Shown one piece after another: positions 37,001 to 51,200 of a stretch of 64,000 nt of DNA. Within the stretch, counting starts at the first letter, position 1; the number at the start of each line of letters is the position of its first letter. Both the position numbers and the translations under genes were made by a program. The stretch spans positions 3,781,501 through 3,845,500 of the forward strand of contig NC_087252.1 in assembly GCF_037042905.1 (NCBI RefSeq), read 5' to 3'. The notes beneath the pieces are model-generated. The model was not told where the DNA came from. It did not search any database and saw only the letters and a list, made by a program, of their open reading frames with translations. This DNA is from Lytechinus pictus (taxonomy: Eukaryota; Echinodermata; Echinoidea; Temnopleuroida; Toxopneustidae).

Positions 37001-40000
37001 TGGAGAAGTCTAGCAAACGCCACAAAGAGTTCAACAGCTTCCAAACCATGAGTGGTGTTCAAACTCATTCAATTTTGCGACATGTATGTACAAGGTGGCT
37101 CTCCCTGGAAAATGCATTGAACAGACTGCTGGAGCAATGGACCCCACTTCAGCTATACTTCCAATCTAAAGCCGAATCTGGAAAGAGAAAATGTAAGGAA
37201 TCATCAGTCCCTCCCCAGTCAAAGAAGCAAAAAGTCAGCCACGATGGTCCAGATCTCTCTAAAGATGGTTCTGTTATAGGCTCAACTCAAACATCTGCCA
37301 AGTCATCTGCCAAGTCATCTGCCAAGTCATCCGCCAAGACATTGGCTTGTACTAACCCTTGTGCAATCAAGAAATGTGCATCTTCCGTAAGTTTGAAAAA
37401 AATAATGAGTAAAACCTGACAACTTCAGACCATGATGTACTCAATTTAAAATTAATTATACCATTATACCATGTCAAACATTTAGTAACATGTACTGCTT
37501 TAGCCCATTCAGTACCAGACCATATCAAAATGTGGACCGATGTACAATCATTCTTGATTGACTAAAAAAAAAAATTCTAAAGAATTTACCAAAGAAACAA
37601 TTACTTAAAAAAAGAACCCCTCATTTGTCAGTTTAAAGGTGCAATGACTAATAGAAAATTATAGGCAAAATAATCTGCAAATTCTTAAATTGGCAACATA
37701 TACAAAGATTGAAGATCACTATTCTAGGAGCAAATTGGCAACTTTATCGATTGGAAAGGATTGCCAAATGTTTATATTGTCTACACAAAACATCAAGTTT
37801 CACCAAATTGCCATAAAAATAAAGAAATTAATGTTTCCAATTTGATGATTAAATACTGATTTATTTCCTCAGAAATAAATCTAAGTGTGATTTGTTACTC
37901 AATGAGAAAAGGTTGTTAAATTTTACCTGATCTTTTTCTTCACTTTGTCTATTTTTATAAAAAAGATGACCACGAACAGTTCTGCCAATCCAACCAAGAA
38001 CTGGAGTATTATCAAGCATCCTATTCTGGCCTCTTCATCTTCACTCACTCTGAGCAGTGCTATGAAGTCCTTCAAGAAACCACATACTTCAGTGAGTACT
38101 TCATTTGCATCTGAATGATCCATTTAATTTTGTTTCTGCTAATACATGTAATCAGTCCATGATTGATGCTTTTTAAGCCATTCATTGCTCTTTTAGTCTT
38201 AGTGGATATTTGTTCTTTTATAACTTTTCATGTATAATGTAAATCATCATAAACTGTAAATCTTGGTTAGAAATCAAATATAATTCAACAACCAATGCAC
38301 CCTGTAGGCCCTGTACTCTTTAGTTATGACGTTTTCCACTGGTGTTTCTAATACCATGACCGAAGCAAAGAAGAAAAGAACCCAGCATTGAATAACTGAG
38401 TGAATATTGAATTTTATAAGGAATAAGTCCATTCATTGAAATATTTAAAATGGAAACAAATTGCCATGAAATAGTTAAAAGAAATCACAAATGTTCATTT
38501 TCCCACTCCTTTTTTAGGTCAAAGTAAGCACTACAACCACTGCAAAGTCTACAACCAAGTCTACAACCAAAGTGAATCTGGCTTCTAGTAAGAATCCTCC
38601 TGCAAGTTTGGGTAAAGATTCATCATTGAGTGGTCAACAAGAGTACATCACAGGGTACTGTAAAGTTGTTTGCCGGTTCAAGGTCACATAGTCACACCTT
38701 CAGCAAGAATGGGGTGACACCCAAGAGTACCAAGTCTTCAACACAAGGCAGAACTGTTGCTGGGTCATCTCAACAGAGCGCAAACAAGGCTGGTGGAATC
38801 TTCAGCAAGTTTCAGGATAGGAATAAGTTGTACTGCTTGTTCATCCAAAATGTCATCCCAATGTACAATCATCTGAATTTGGAGCTTCAAGAGGAAACTC
38901 CAAAAATACATCTACTGTATGACAAACTACAACGCCTTCTCCATAATCTGTTAGTTCGCTTTGTCAAGCCTACTGTCATAGCTGGTGCGTCTAAAATCAG
39001 CTTGGTAGACTACAAATCTGAAATGAATCAGAAAAGCAATGAAGACTGGATTCTAAGAAATGCAGTCCGAGAATCTCTTGCCTCGGGGAAGCTCACCCAG
39101 GATGAAAAGACAGAGTTCTTTGCAGCAGTCCGAAAGTACTTTCTGTCTGTGTGCAATTATGTTCTGGCCAAGTTCCCTTTTGAGGGTGAAGTCATACAGC
39201 ATGCCCGTGTTGCAAATCCAAGGATGAGGATGGAGACAAGCTTTGCTATAGCGTATCTTACTTTGTGAGAAGGTTTGGGTACATGCAAGATAAGCTGGAT
39301 GAACTTGAATTGGAGTATGGCAACTTCCAAACAGATCCTCTTCCTGGCATCCCTTTGGAGGAAAGAGCTGACACAATATGGCTTCTCATTTCCGATATGA
39401 ACGATACCTCTCTGAATCAGAAATATGTGTACCTCCCAAAAGTCATGCTCCTGGTGCTCTCTATCGCCCACAGCAATGCTTCAGACAAAAGGCTTTTTAG
39501 CCTTGTGAGAAGAAATGCAACTGATTTCCGACCAAACTTGTCTCCTGCAACCTTATCGGATGTACTAACGCAGAAAGCTTCCATGAATAGGGCTTGCTTC
39601 CAAACCAGTTTTTCTGATGCTACTCTGGAGGCATGTAAGAAGGCAGCAACCAGCTTCAATAAATAACTTACAACAAAAGAATCATCATGTTCACTTTTTA
39701 AACTACAATGCTCTCTGCTATTCTAACAATTTACCTAGATGTATTCAATGTGACTCAGAGACTTCTGTAAAGAATTTAGCTGTCTTTTTTTAATCAGTGA
39801 CTGGAGAACTTTGATTGGAACTCATCTGAATTTTGTCTGATATTAAAAGCAGTATGGAAGTGAGAAGTACAGCACATGTATATCAATCATTGTGCATGAA
39901 CTGGAACTCCACTGTAAGCCTACATGTGTTTAGTCTGTTAAAAGCAGTGTGTGGTATGATTGATAAATCCTGACCATTTTTCTACACTTTACATTCGACA

Positions 40001-43000
40001 GTGCCTGCTGTAAGGTTCTATGGTTAGATATTTGTTTTTATTGCATCTTTTTAAGACATATAAATCTTATTCGCTTGTGCTGGTTTCATTTTTTTTTCTG
40101 GTTTGATTTATGTGTTTTGTTAGAAATGGAATCATCTTACCAGAGAATGCACCATGCAGGATTCTGAACCCCAAAGTTGAAAAATCTCCTTACTGTGGGA
40201 GAGGGACACCCCCTCTCCCCGGCTTGGTCGTTTCTCTTCGTTATATTTTACAAAATACTTTTTTTTAAATCAAAATACTGTTCTTTTCCTCTCAGAATAC
40301 TGTTTTTGCTTTTTGGAGGTTGGCATCTCTGTATGTATAGTATGAAATATGAGCTAGAACAATTACATGCAGGTAGCATGTACACCACTGTCGAAGTGTA
40401 CATACGCAGCAGATGGGGGAGGGAGGCAGGGGACGATCCCCCCACACACACACACACACACAAAACAAAAACTTGGGGATCACTTGGTACAAATGTTTCT
40501 CAATCCATGTAAACCAAAACAACATGAGGCAGTGTTGTCATGGTAACATATCATGGATCAGGAGAGTTTTCTTTTCCAAAGATCAATTTTCCTGACAAGG
40601 TGAAAATGCCGAGTCAAGATACTCAACACTTTGGATTCAATTGACCAGAAAATATACGGACTCAAATTTTGCTAAAATTCCAACAAAATCATTTGAATAA
40701 ATGTGTACACAAAAAAGTGGGGTGGGGGATAATAAGTAAAATAACTCAATCTCTTCACAAACAAGTAAACATGCAGATATAAATCTACACATTAAACATA
40801 CAGATAGTAACCCTGAAACGACGTCAATGGCTGAATATTTATTTATAAAGTACTTTTTTGGGGGGGTGGTCCACAGAGATCCTCCTGAAGTCTTAAGGCC
40901 ACCGCACACCTTACGACTGTTCGTGATCCAATTTTGGAACAAATCGCATTTTGCTCATTTTCTGAAAGTGTGAATGGAACATATCATTTTATTTGAGGTT
41001 AAAATTAATTGAAAGAATTCTAATATAATCATTTTGAAAGATTACAAGCCTTTACTTTGGAGTAAAGGCCAAAATAGTTTCAAATCGTAGCCAATCGTAC
41101 GATTGCTATGACGCCATTACGACTAGATATTAAATTCGTTCTTATTCTAAGAAGGATGATAGCATAGTGAACATAGGTATTCTACGATGATTTAGAACAT
41201 TACACAGTAAGATATTCCAAGTCTCAATATTACCATCAAACTCTACTACATTTTATTCTGAAATCGGGTTGTAGACCAATCGTAAGGTGTGCGGTCGCCT
41301 TTAAAGACCTTTGATGGATAAGTGAATTGATCAGTAATTTGCCCATTCGTCTACTATCATTTGGTCCAATCATCACTTCGTCTAATCACCAGTTCTTCTC
41401 ATAACCAGTTGGTCTAATTCCCATTTTATTTTCATTCATTTCGCCCAGGTAACACTAAGTCCAATTAGACCAAATGGTATATGGATTGAATGGCTATAGG
41501 ACCAACTGGTTAATAGACAAAATGGTGAGTGGGCGAAATGGTAATTAGACCATGTGGACAAATTGATGATAGACCAAATGATAGTAGACGAGATGGTAAT
41601 TGTACAAATTGGCATTAGACCAATTGGAAATAAACCAACTGACCAACACAGTGAGTAGAGTCCCATTGACTGTGTGTCAAAAGCTATGCCTTTTGATATT
41701 CAAATAAGTAAAACATAGAATGAATTTGCCTATAATCTTATTTCTGTAGAGAAACTAATGTTTTTTATTGCTATCATAATATAGGCCTGTCACGCTTTCA
41801 AGCTTTGCTTTTGTGAGGAACCTTGCAACCATCTTATATATTGTGTAACAGAAAATACCACTTAAATTTTAAAATTCATGTATGATTTGTTTGATGATTT
41901 ATGTACAAAATCATTTGTTCATTATCTTGATCTCAAATTTTAGATACACATTTTCTTGTCCAGATTTTTGTTATGAAAAATGTTGCAAAAAACAATAAAT
42001 GAAATGAAATAATTGTGATATGAATGTACTGCGTAGTGATTTTAGTAAGTTATCATGCAAGTGGGCCAGTATTACAAGACTTCACGACTGAAAATATTGC
42101 ATTATGGGTAATGAAGTTGGCCAGATATGTGTAATTGATGACTTGAGGTGGGACTATTTATGCTGCAGACACATTATCCCCTACAGCGGCCATACGGAGA
42201 GTCAAAAATAGCTGTTTTAGTCATTTATATTAAAATCACCAATGTGTAGCTTGTACAGAAAATGAACAGCTGTTTTCAACTAGCCGTACGGCCGCCGTAG
42301 GGGAAATGTGACTGCGACATAAGGCTGATGCCCTATAAGATCTCACCTGTGAAATTGTGATTGTCCTTATAGATGTTACGAGTCAAGAGATCAATTGTTG
42401 GAGCTAGAGGATAGAAGTCTGGTAGGGTGTGAGAGGCAGTCTCGGCTACCTCCTCTGGACTCGCTAACCTATCTAAGGGTCTGGCAGAGGAGACTAGTAG
42501 ACCAGACCGACCACGAACCTGAATCTGCTCATTACCTTTCAAGATGCAATTAATACAGAGATAGAAAACACATAAAAAACATATTATTATTACTACTACC
42601 ATTAATATTATTCTTATCATTACTATCACTATTACTATTATTAGTAGCATTATCATTGTCAATAGTAGTAATTAGTATTAATATGAGACTGAGTAGCAGT
42701 AGTATTGATATTATGAGTATCTTCATCATCATTATCAGCATAGAAACTAATTTTTATTTGTTAAGGGCTATATTTTTTTTTTCCAAACTGGGGCTATTTC
42801 TTTCATGTGAGGGGCTACTTTTTAGGGGTAACAAGCAATTATACTTAATAAATTGATTTTTAAATAATCTTAAATTTGTTTTTGACTGATATTGGGGCAA
42901 CTAAAGAAAGAATAGTCGCCCCAAAGCATGCATATAAAAAAAAAAAATTAGGAACTATTTGGGCTGTAATGAGGGCGAAACCCGTCCCTCTCATGTATTA

Positions 43001-44975
43001 ACTATACAGATCATCGACACCATCACCATAACAACTCTTTCTCTCTCTCTCTCTCTTGTGTTCTTCCTCCGGCAAGGTCGGAGATCAACGGCACCATTGG
43101 AAGGGCCGTAATTCACTGAAGGCTCTAAGTTGCAATCATGAAGAAGTACTGAGTAAGTTTTGACGAGTTGTGTGGAGGTTGCGTAAGAAGTATAGAATAA
43201 GCGTATGTAATTGGGCTTTTGTGTTGTTGCTGATACGCCCAGGAGGTAAAAACAGGACCGACTTTAAAAAAAAAGCAATTCAACATCCATCATCATCATC
43301 CTTATCAATTTACCTCTATGCCAGGCTGCAGCTACATAACAACCATCTGTCTGAGCTCTTTGTAATAACTCTGGATACTGGCCACACATCAGCTGACAAA
43401 GATGGATAAAATCCATGTTCTGTGTGTAACTGCAAAGGTCAAAGGTCAAATATTTTTAAAAAATGAAATGAAATAAAAACAAGTCTGTAGTGTCTGGGAA
43501 TCAAGCAACAAATTGAATTCAAATCCATGTTTTCTTTGATTTTTTTTTTTTACTTTTGAGGGCAACTTTCACAGCAACATTCTGCAAAATTGGATAAGCT
43601 TTAACATGGTAATGAAGTGGGATTTTCCGGGACTCTTTTTTTTTAATTCCCAGGACTATTTTGATCCTTTTGGAAAAAGTATCAAGCACCCATACAATTT
43701 TCTTCCATGCTGGGAAACATAATATATATGAATCACCTTCATTGTCCAGAGGCCTAATTTTCACTGTAGGGTGAACAGTTTTTTCTAGATACCATGTGTG
43801 CAGAGGCATGAAGTGCATAGAAGAATGACCATTGTGACCAAGTGGATTAGTCTCTGGACTTTGAAACATGGGTTCAAATCAACAGCTAGGAGCATACCCC
43901 TTTCAATATCTGATGTCAGGGACAATAGGTGAAATTGCGCAGCTACAAATAATTTATCTGATTCACGTCATGAGTGTATTACAAAAAGAATCACAAAACA
44001 AAATACCATCGAGAATATGATATAAAATCATAAGGTTCCCACGTCAAGGGACATATTTATTTCTCTTATCATGCCCCCTTTAATCTGCTAATATTTTTAG
44101 TTTTACTTGAAAATTTTGAATCATGGGATAGCCTACGATGTACACTTTAATATTTGAAAAAAAATTATAGTTAAAAAGTGAGCCTAAGAATCTGACAATA
44201 TTTACCTAAATCTCTCAACAGGGATGAGTTTACTTTGCATGTCGTACTGACGGCATTTCCTAATCGATCTTAAGACTCTTTCCTCCATATCAGGAAACTC
44301 CAGACGAGCTGCTAGCTCCTGTATCCGTTCTGGCAGCTTTTGAAAAGAATCATAATAAATAAATAAATAATCATGTGGGCGCATCGTGGTCTAGTGGTTC
44401 TGACTCTCTCCTTTCAACAGAGGGTCGTGGGTTTAAATCCTAGCCTTGGCGTGTGTTCCTTCAGCAAGAAATTTATCCACACTGTGCTGCACTCAACCCA
44501 GGTGAGGTAAATGGGTACAGGTAGGAAAAAATTCCTCAAAAAGCTGTGTGCACCTTAATCGGTAGCCTAGCTTAGCCAGGTAATAATAATAGCAGGGCCC
44601 GCTGGGAGAACAGTTTTTGAAACTGAAGTGGCTACCCTGGGTAAAATATAGCGTTATTATTATTACTATAAACATGTAATGGATGTTCTTTATTGCATAC
44701 TGTATGAATGAAAGTTACTCTAAATGCCCTTTTTTGGCAATAGGGTGTTAATCACAAACAGCATCATCATCATCACAACAGTGATCACTTCTAACATTAC
44801 AATCATCATCAAATACAATCATCAGCACACCACTATCATCATCACCACCATTATCATCATCACCACCTTCATTATCATCAACATCAAAATCACTGCTACT
44901 ATCATCATCATCACCACCATCATCATCATCATCATCATCATCACCATCATCATCACCATCATCATCATCACCACC

Positions 44976-45007
<32 letters not shown>

Positions 45008-45047
45008 CACCACCATCATCATCATCATCACCATCACCATCATCGTC

Positions 45048-45079
<32 letters not shown>

Positions 45080-45216
45080 CATCATCACCACCATCATCAT
45101 CATCATCACCATCATCATAATCACTATCATCATCGTCATCATCATCATCACCATCATCATAATCACTATCATCAGTATCATCATCGTCACCAACATTATC
45201 ATCATCATCACACCAC

Positions 45217-45251
<35 letters not shown>

Positions 45252-48200
45252 ACATCATCATCATGATCAACATCATCATCATCACCATCATCATAATCAC
45301 TATCATCATCATCACAATCACCAACATTATCATTATCCACCTTCATTATACACCATCATAACATCATCATTAGTACCCTTACCACCACCATATCCATCAT
45401 CATCATCTTTACCTGTCCCTCCCCCATGAGTTTGCTCTTGGTCAGCCACAAGGCCTGCTTTATGCCCTCTTCAAGACGACATCGATGATTGAAGATATAA
45501 GTCTTTTCTTCGTGATAATGAGGGTTGTTCACGTTCATTTCCACTCGGTTCATATACCGAGGATGGTAGTCAGCAATCATTTCCCTGGGCAGGTATTAAA
45601 ACAAGATGTAAAAAACCTTTGCTCACGGTGTAATATTTTCAGACAAAAATAATAATTCTGAAACATTTTTACAAAGGTTCAAATAATGATCACAAACACT
45701 CAATTTGAACTGTGGAAATCGATCAATGTCCCTATTCTTCACTCAGGAAAATTAATGTATTTTTTGTTTCCTTTTGGAAAAAAATGATGAGTAAACTGAC
45801 TTGTCTCGAAAATGATAGATGAATGAGTATACATCATAAAACTTTGAATAGAAATATTCATCTTTAATGTCAAGGTTACTCCCTTTCCGTTAATGAGATC
45901 AACTGGATCAATCGCAACTCTGTGTAAAAATGGGGCCTGATCTTACAAAAGCAGTTAAAAGCTACAGAAATCATTCAATCTGATTAGCTAACATTAAATT
46001 TGTTATAGAAATCTTGCACAAATTTGTTATATAACAATTGTTTATGAAAAGGGGACCCAGATTTCCAGCTGTATGTAAATTAGTGAGTTATGAACAAATA
46101 ATGAAACATTTACGTTTGATCTCGCTTGCACCAAGCAAACAGAATGGATTTCAATTTGTTGTGTCGGTGCAGGAATGCCCTTAGCATCACACTTGCACCT
46201 CACCAGTGCAGAAACGCACAATAAATTGTGGTCTTTGTCTGTTCTTCAATGAACCAAAATTTGAATTGGAAGAATTTTTTGTACTGCATGATTCTAACTG
46301 AACATAAAATCTGACTGAGTGCAAGAAGGCTGATACACAATAATGCAAAGGCTAATAAGTATGTGTATCCCGTCTCTCTGATCCGATCAGCCTCAATTAT
46401 ATGGATATCCATCGATTTCATGATTTTATCTACAAGAAATTAATGTCAAATTTCATTAAAAGAGGAGCATAATGAATTGGCTAGTAAACGATGAATGAAT
46501 ACGGTCATTTTCACAATATATGGTGTAACTCTGAAATTTCAATGTTTTTATCTGTAGCAGTCTCATAAAGCCACATAATTTAAAGATGCTTTGGCATATG
46601 AGTAACCTCAATGAGTGCTACCTCGGGTAGCATAGACATCTTCACTCATTACTTCGTTTAATTTTGGCAGGCACATAAGTACCCTAAGTTGCACCTTTTT
46701 TGTGTACATAAAATACATAGACTTTTTTTGGAATGCCCTTTCTTATTTCTGGAATGTTGATGATTACTTTTGTTATGCAGAATGTGAAGTTAGATGTTCA
46801 ATGAAAAATACCAGATAGGTTTTTAGTGTGACTGCTTCTTTATTTCTGAGAACGGGGTGGTCCAATTTGTTGTTTCGGAGGCTTCATTTTCCGTTAACAA
46901 TAGCTAACAAACTTTGTATTCCGAGCATTGGTTTTCAAACAAATAAAATTCTGCTCCCTAGGACCTTTATGCAACATTTGAAGTATAAACTTCCAAATAA
47001 AAACAAAATATCTTGGATCACACTTCTTTTTACAATTTTTTCAAAGCCTAACTGATCAAGGTTAATTTTCCGTTAACTGTTTTGAAGCCTCCGAAACAAA
47101 CTTTACAGACTGCCCATATAAATATGAACGAAGGAACTTGTCCAATCAATACATCACAATGTAGTATATGGACACCTAGTTCACCTGTCAATAAATAGCA
47201 GAGATATTCCTTGCTGTTTGAAAATAAGAGATGATACTAACTTTCCGTTAACAATTGAAGCCTCCGAAACAGTCAAATCACTTGTTTTTATTTTTTTGTT
47301 ACTTCAGTCCAAAATTTGTAGGTTAAATTTGTATTATAATCATATGTTATGTTGTATAGACTGGCCTCAGGTAGAAATTGTATGAATATCAATTCAATTT
47401 TTTTCAGAATTCGCTGATAACATAAAAATTCTGTTTAGGAGGCTTCGAACATAAGTTAACACATGTTTTTTTTTGTTATTCTAAATTCATAGATAAGAGA
47501 GTGTTCACATTTTATTTTTTTGTTGTTGGTTTTGATCTACTTAAGAACAGAAACATATTTGATTTTATAATTAATAATATTTCTTAAGTTATACCTGAGC
47601 TAAGTATTTGAGATGGGATTTTCCACTCATAAAACATGCATTTCCCTATTTCTAACTCAGAATATAAACATTAGATATCAACTAAAAGAAAGAAAAGTCA
47701 CACATATAAACCATGTAATGTTTATTAATATTGTAATATACAGTGGCTCAAAATAAAGCTCTGCATTTTCCCAAATTGACAGGCATCCTAAACTTATGTT
47801 AACACTTGTTTCGGAGGCTTCAAACAAGAGTTAACACCATATTTTGTGTTATTCCAATGTCCTGGATAAGAAAAATTAGGCATTTTTTCAACAGCATGTT
47901 TGGTTTTGATCTACAAAATTACAGGAATGAGTATTTCTTCATCAGATTTTCAAATTTTTAATGATATACAAAAGAACTTGTATTTGTGATTGAATTTTAC
48001 ATTTGTAAACGTGTGTTATCCTCAATCAAATTCAGGTTACTCAGTGTGTAGATACATGCATACTTACACACATACGCACAAATACAATATTTAGGAACAT
48101 TTTAATATACAAAGATTTAAATAAATCTTTGCATTTTCTCAAATGTTCAAGGTATCTGAGACATGTATGTATACATGTACATGTAAATACATGTACATGT

Positions 48201-51200
48201 AAGTTCTATGTTTCAGAGGCTTCATTCTCTTTGTCATACCATTATAAGTTAAGGTTTTAAGTTTGTCATCCAAAAACCATAAATTGGTGGACAGACCATC
48301 CTTTTATAGATTCTGAGGAAGTAATAGTGTTATTACCACAAATGACTAGATCATGATGAACATGTATTGGTATGGAGAAGTTTATGTAAATATTTTAAGC
48401 AACATCTAATAGCATATAGATGTATCTTCAAGATAGGCATGAATACCAAATACAGGGTTCTCATTCTCCAAGCACTTAGTCCATAATAATACATTTGCTT
48501 TTTTCATTATCATTATTTTATCAATATTTTCTGCACAATTTGTTTTGATGGAATTGTGAATTCAAGTATTTTCAAAATATAAAAGTCTGTCACTACAATT
48601 TATTTCAATGAGCTCTTGGTAATAAGTACATAACAATTGGCATTACACTTTTTGAGTAATGTATGAGCAATGCAGAGTGACACAGCCTTATCATGTTCGC
48701 AATCAGTGATTGTGAATTGTGATCATCCATTTTGTACATTGATTTCTTCTGAAATACAGGTTGGTTAGACTGTGACCAGCCACCCCAAACCTACAATAAG
48801 TCACTAGGGAAGGTTCTCTGTAAATAGCCAGAATATTATGTTTTTGTAAAAAAATAGAAAAAAAAAATAATTGGAAAGAGTAATTTTTCTTCTTCATATA
48901 CAGTCAAAATCTCAAGCAGTAAACTTAGATAGAAAATCAGATAAAATAGTCTTGACAGAAGTGTTTGTGGACTGTTTGGACTTTTCTCTGAGATCGCTGC
49001 ATCTTAAGCTTGAATGGACCCTAAACTTTGAACATTGTTTTTCCCTATTTAAAAAGTTTCTTCTGCATTCAATCAATGACTTACATGTATGTGGGTTATA
49101 ATGGATTAATTTTGACATGTTATATACCTTTTAAAAGCTTGAGATGAAATAATTTAAACTCAATAAAAATTTCATAATTCATTTTGGCAACATATACACT
49201 GTAGTTGGATTCGGGATGGCTGGTCACAAATTACCTATCAAAGCAATGTTAATCCCATTAACTTTCTCAAATAAAATTACTATCTGTGAGAGTTGTATCA
49301 GTTTGCCTTGAAGGATTTTCATTTCAGTTTTTAGAATATGATTTGAAATGATTTGTTTATAAATACTTAATGTACAGCTTACAATGTATGCCTTGATTGT
49401 CTTTTTAAAGAAAAAAAAGTGGGAAGAAAACCAAGTGCCAAAGATATGGTAACATGAAAAAAGATCAAGATGAAAGCAAAGCATGATATAAAACCTTTCA
49501 AGTATAATTTGATTAATTTTGTGAGCTTAAGCTCTAGGTTGGTATGCAGACAGTACTTGTGCCATAAATAAAATTACCCTAACTCCATTCACTACAAGTG
49601 ATTCCAATACCAACAATTGTTTTGAATTATAATCATAACTTAATACATGTATTGTATGTACTTTTTTAAAAAGCTTGTTGTTGAATGATGCAAAGTAAAG
49701 TGCTATTAAGCACTAATTTGAAAGTGCAGTATTAATAAATTCAAGTCCCTAGCATAGAAAATTTCACTAATCACACATACATGTACATGTTTGCTCATGG
49801 CTATGTTCCTTAACACTTCCATTTGATAAAACAGTAAGGAATAAATATTCAATTTTATATTGTCATATCAACAATATGGTCGAGGTGCCGCGGCCAAGTG
49901 GTCTAAGGTGCCTTGCTATCCATGTACTTGGAAAGTCTGGAGTTTGATCCTCGGCCGTGGCACCTATGCCCGTTAGCAAGGCATTTAATTGACAATGCTC
50001 TTTTATCCTGCATTCAAATAAATGGAAATGCTATTGGTATTAACTAGGTGTGCATTTGTTTAAAAAAAATCATACATTTCTAGTGTCAATTCAATTCAAA
50101 TCCAAACTGCCTTTTAATGTGTGACTTTGATGCACTTACTTTACTTTGGTACTTTGGTATTTTGGGTAATGCACATCTACCTAACAAGCAGAATTTAAAT
50201 ATAGAAAATATTTCCTGGACATGTTCATTGTAAAAATATTGGATATTACTTTAATATGCATGTATATGTTACAGAAACTGTTGGACTATTAACATCATTG
50301 AAGTCTCCGAAACATACACTGTTGTTACCTAAAGGCATACAAAAAATAATTGTCAACCAACTTTCTGCATTGAACTTAACATATAATTCTGGATTTTTTT
50401 ACAATTGGATTTAACATAATAATAAACAAGTGTTAAAATTGAAATAAGCTGTTAGCTATATGATGGAAAACGCAATATGTTAACATGATTGAAGTCTCCG
50501 AAACACTCTGGGAACCCTAGCAAAGCCACTGAAACACAAGTTTCAGTATTTCATCACTTTGTTTATGCATCATGAATATTCTTTTCTGTATGAGATGTAC
50601 TTCTATTACTATATTCCCTTTAAAGCTGAACTATTACCTATCTTGGCACCAAGGCATTGAAATATGATGTCTTTGTGCAGTAGTTAACATTCGTGAATTA
50701 CATTTTCCCATTCACGAGACATTAGTTTGTTTGATTTTGTTTACATTCAGTCTTATACTGATATGCAATTTGAAAAAGATAGATTTGTAAAAGTAATCAA
50801 CTTAAATAAGGGACTTTCATAGTGCTAACATGACTGAAGTCTCCGAAACACATATTTTTGTTAACTGAAGCCTCCGAAACACACTTGGGAGAAATTTCCA
50901 ACTTTCTTATTTGGTATCTGATTTCCATGGGATTAGTGTTAGTAATTAACCTTCATGGAGAAGTAAATGTACAATAATTTTTGCTTTCCTCTTCCTCTTG
51001 GAAGACATGTAATTTTAAACACTTTGTTGTCAAAATCCAAATTTGTGATAAATTTCAAAAACTCATAGAAATTTTTAGAAAACTAATAAACTTTGAATCC
51101 AAAACTTTTAAAAACCTCAAAGAACATTTAATTTGTGAATGAAAAAGTGCAAATGAAAATGTTTTCCACGAAAAAATTTGTAATTTTGGTAATGAAATCA

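Larger units (their letters stand above)
27878..40331 (+). mobile_element. Outer hAT-like transposon, interrupted by a second one
   Basis: Terminal inverted repeats CAGAGATGCCAACC (27878-27891) and GGTTGGCATCTCTG (40318-40331) bound the element. TATGTG (27872-27877) and TATGTA (40332-40337) form an almost exact 6-bp target duplication. Removing the inner element leaves about 4.4 kb. It carries a hAT-type transposase gene in several exons on the plus strand, broken by small frameshifts, and I see no BED-finger exon at its 5' end. It lies in the antisense orientation within MRPL37 intron 5. Confidence 0.75.

Noticed and set aside
44377-44450. Possible tRNA gene
   Set aside because: A and B boxes are present but the acceptor stem and anticodon arm do not form; a SINE body follows.
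44724-45248. 174-codon Ile/Thr open frame and its Met-rich partner on the other strand
   Set aside because: Pure triplet microsatellite; the frames stay open because the repeat unit is three bases long.
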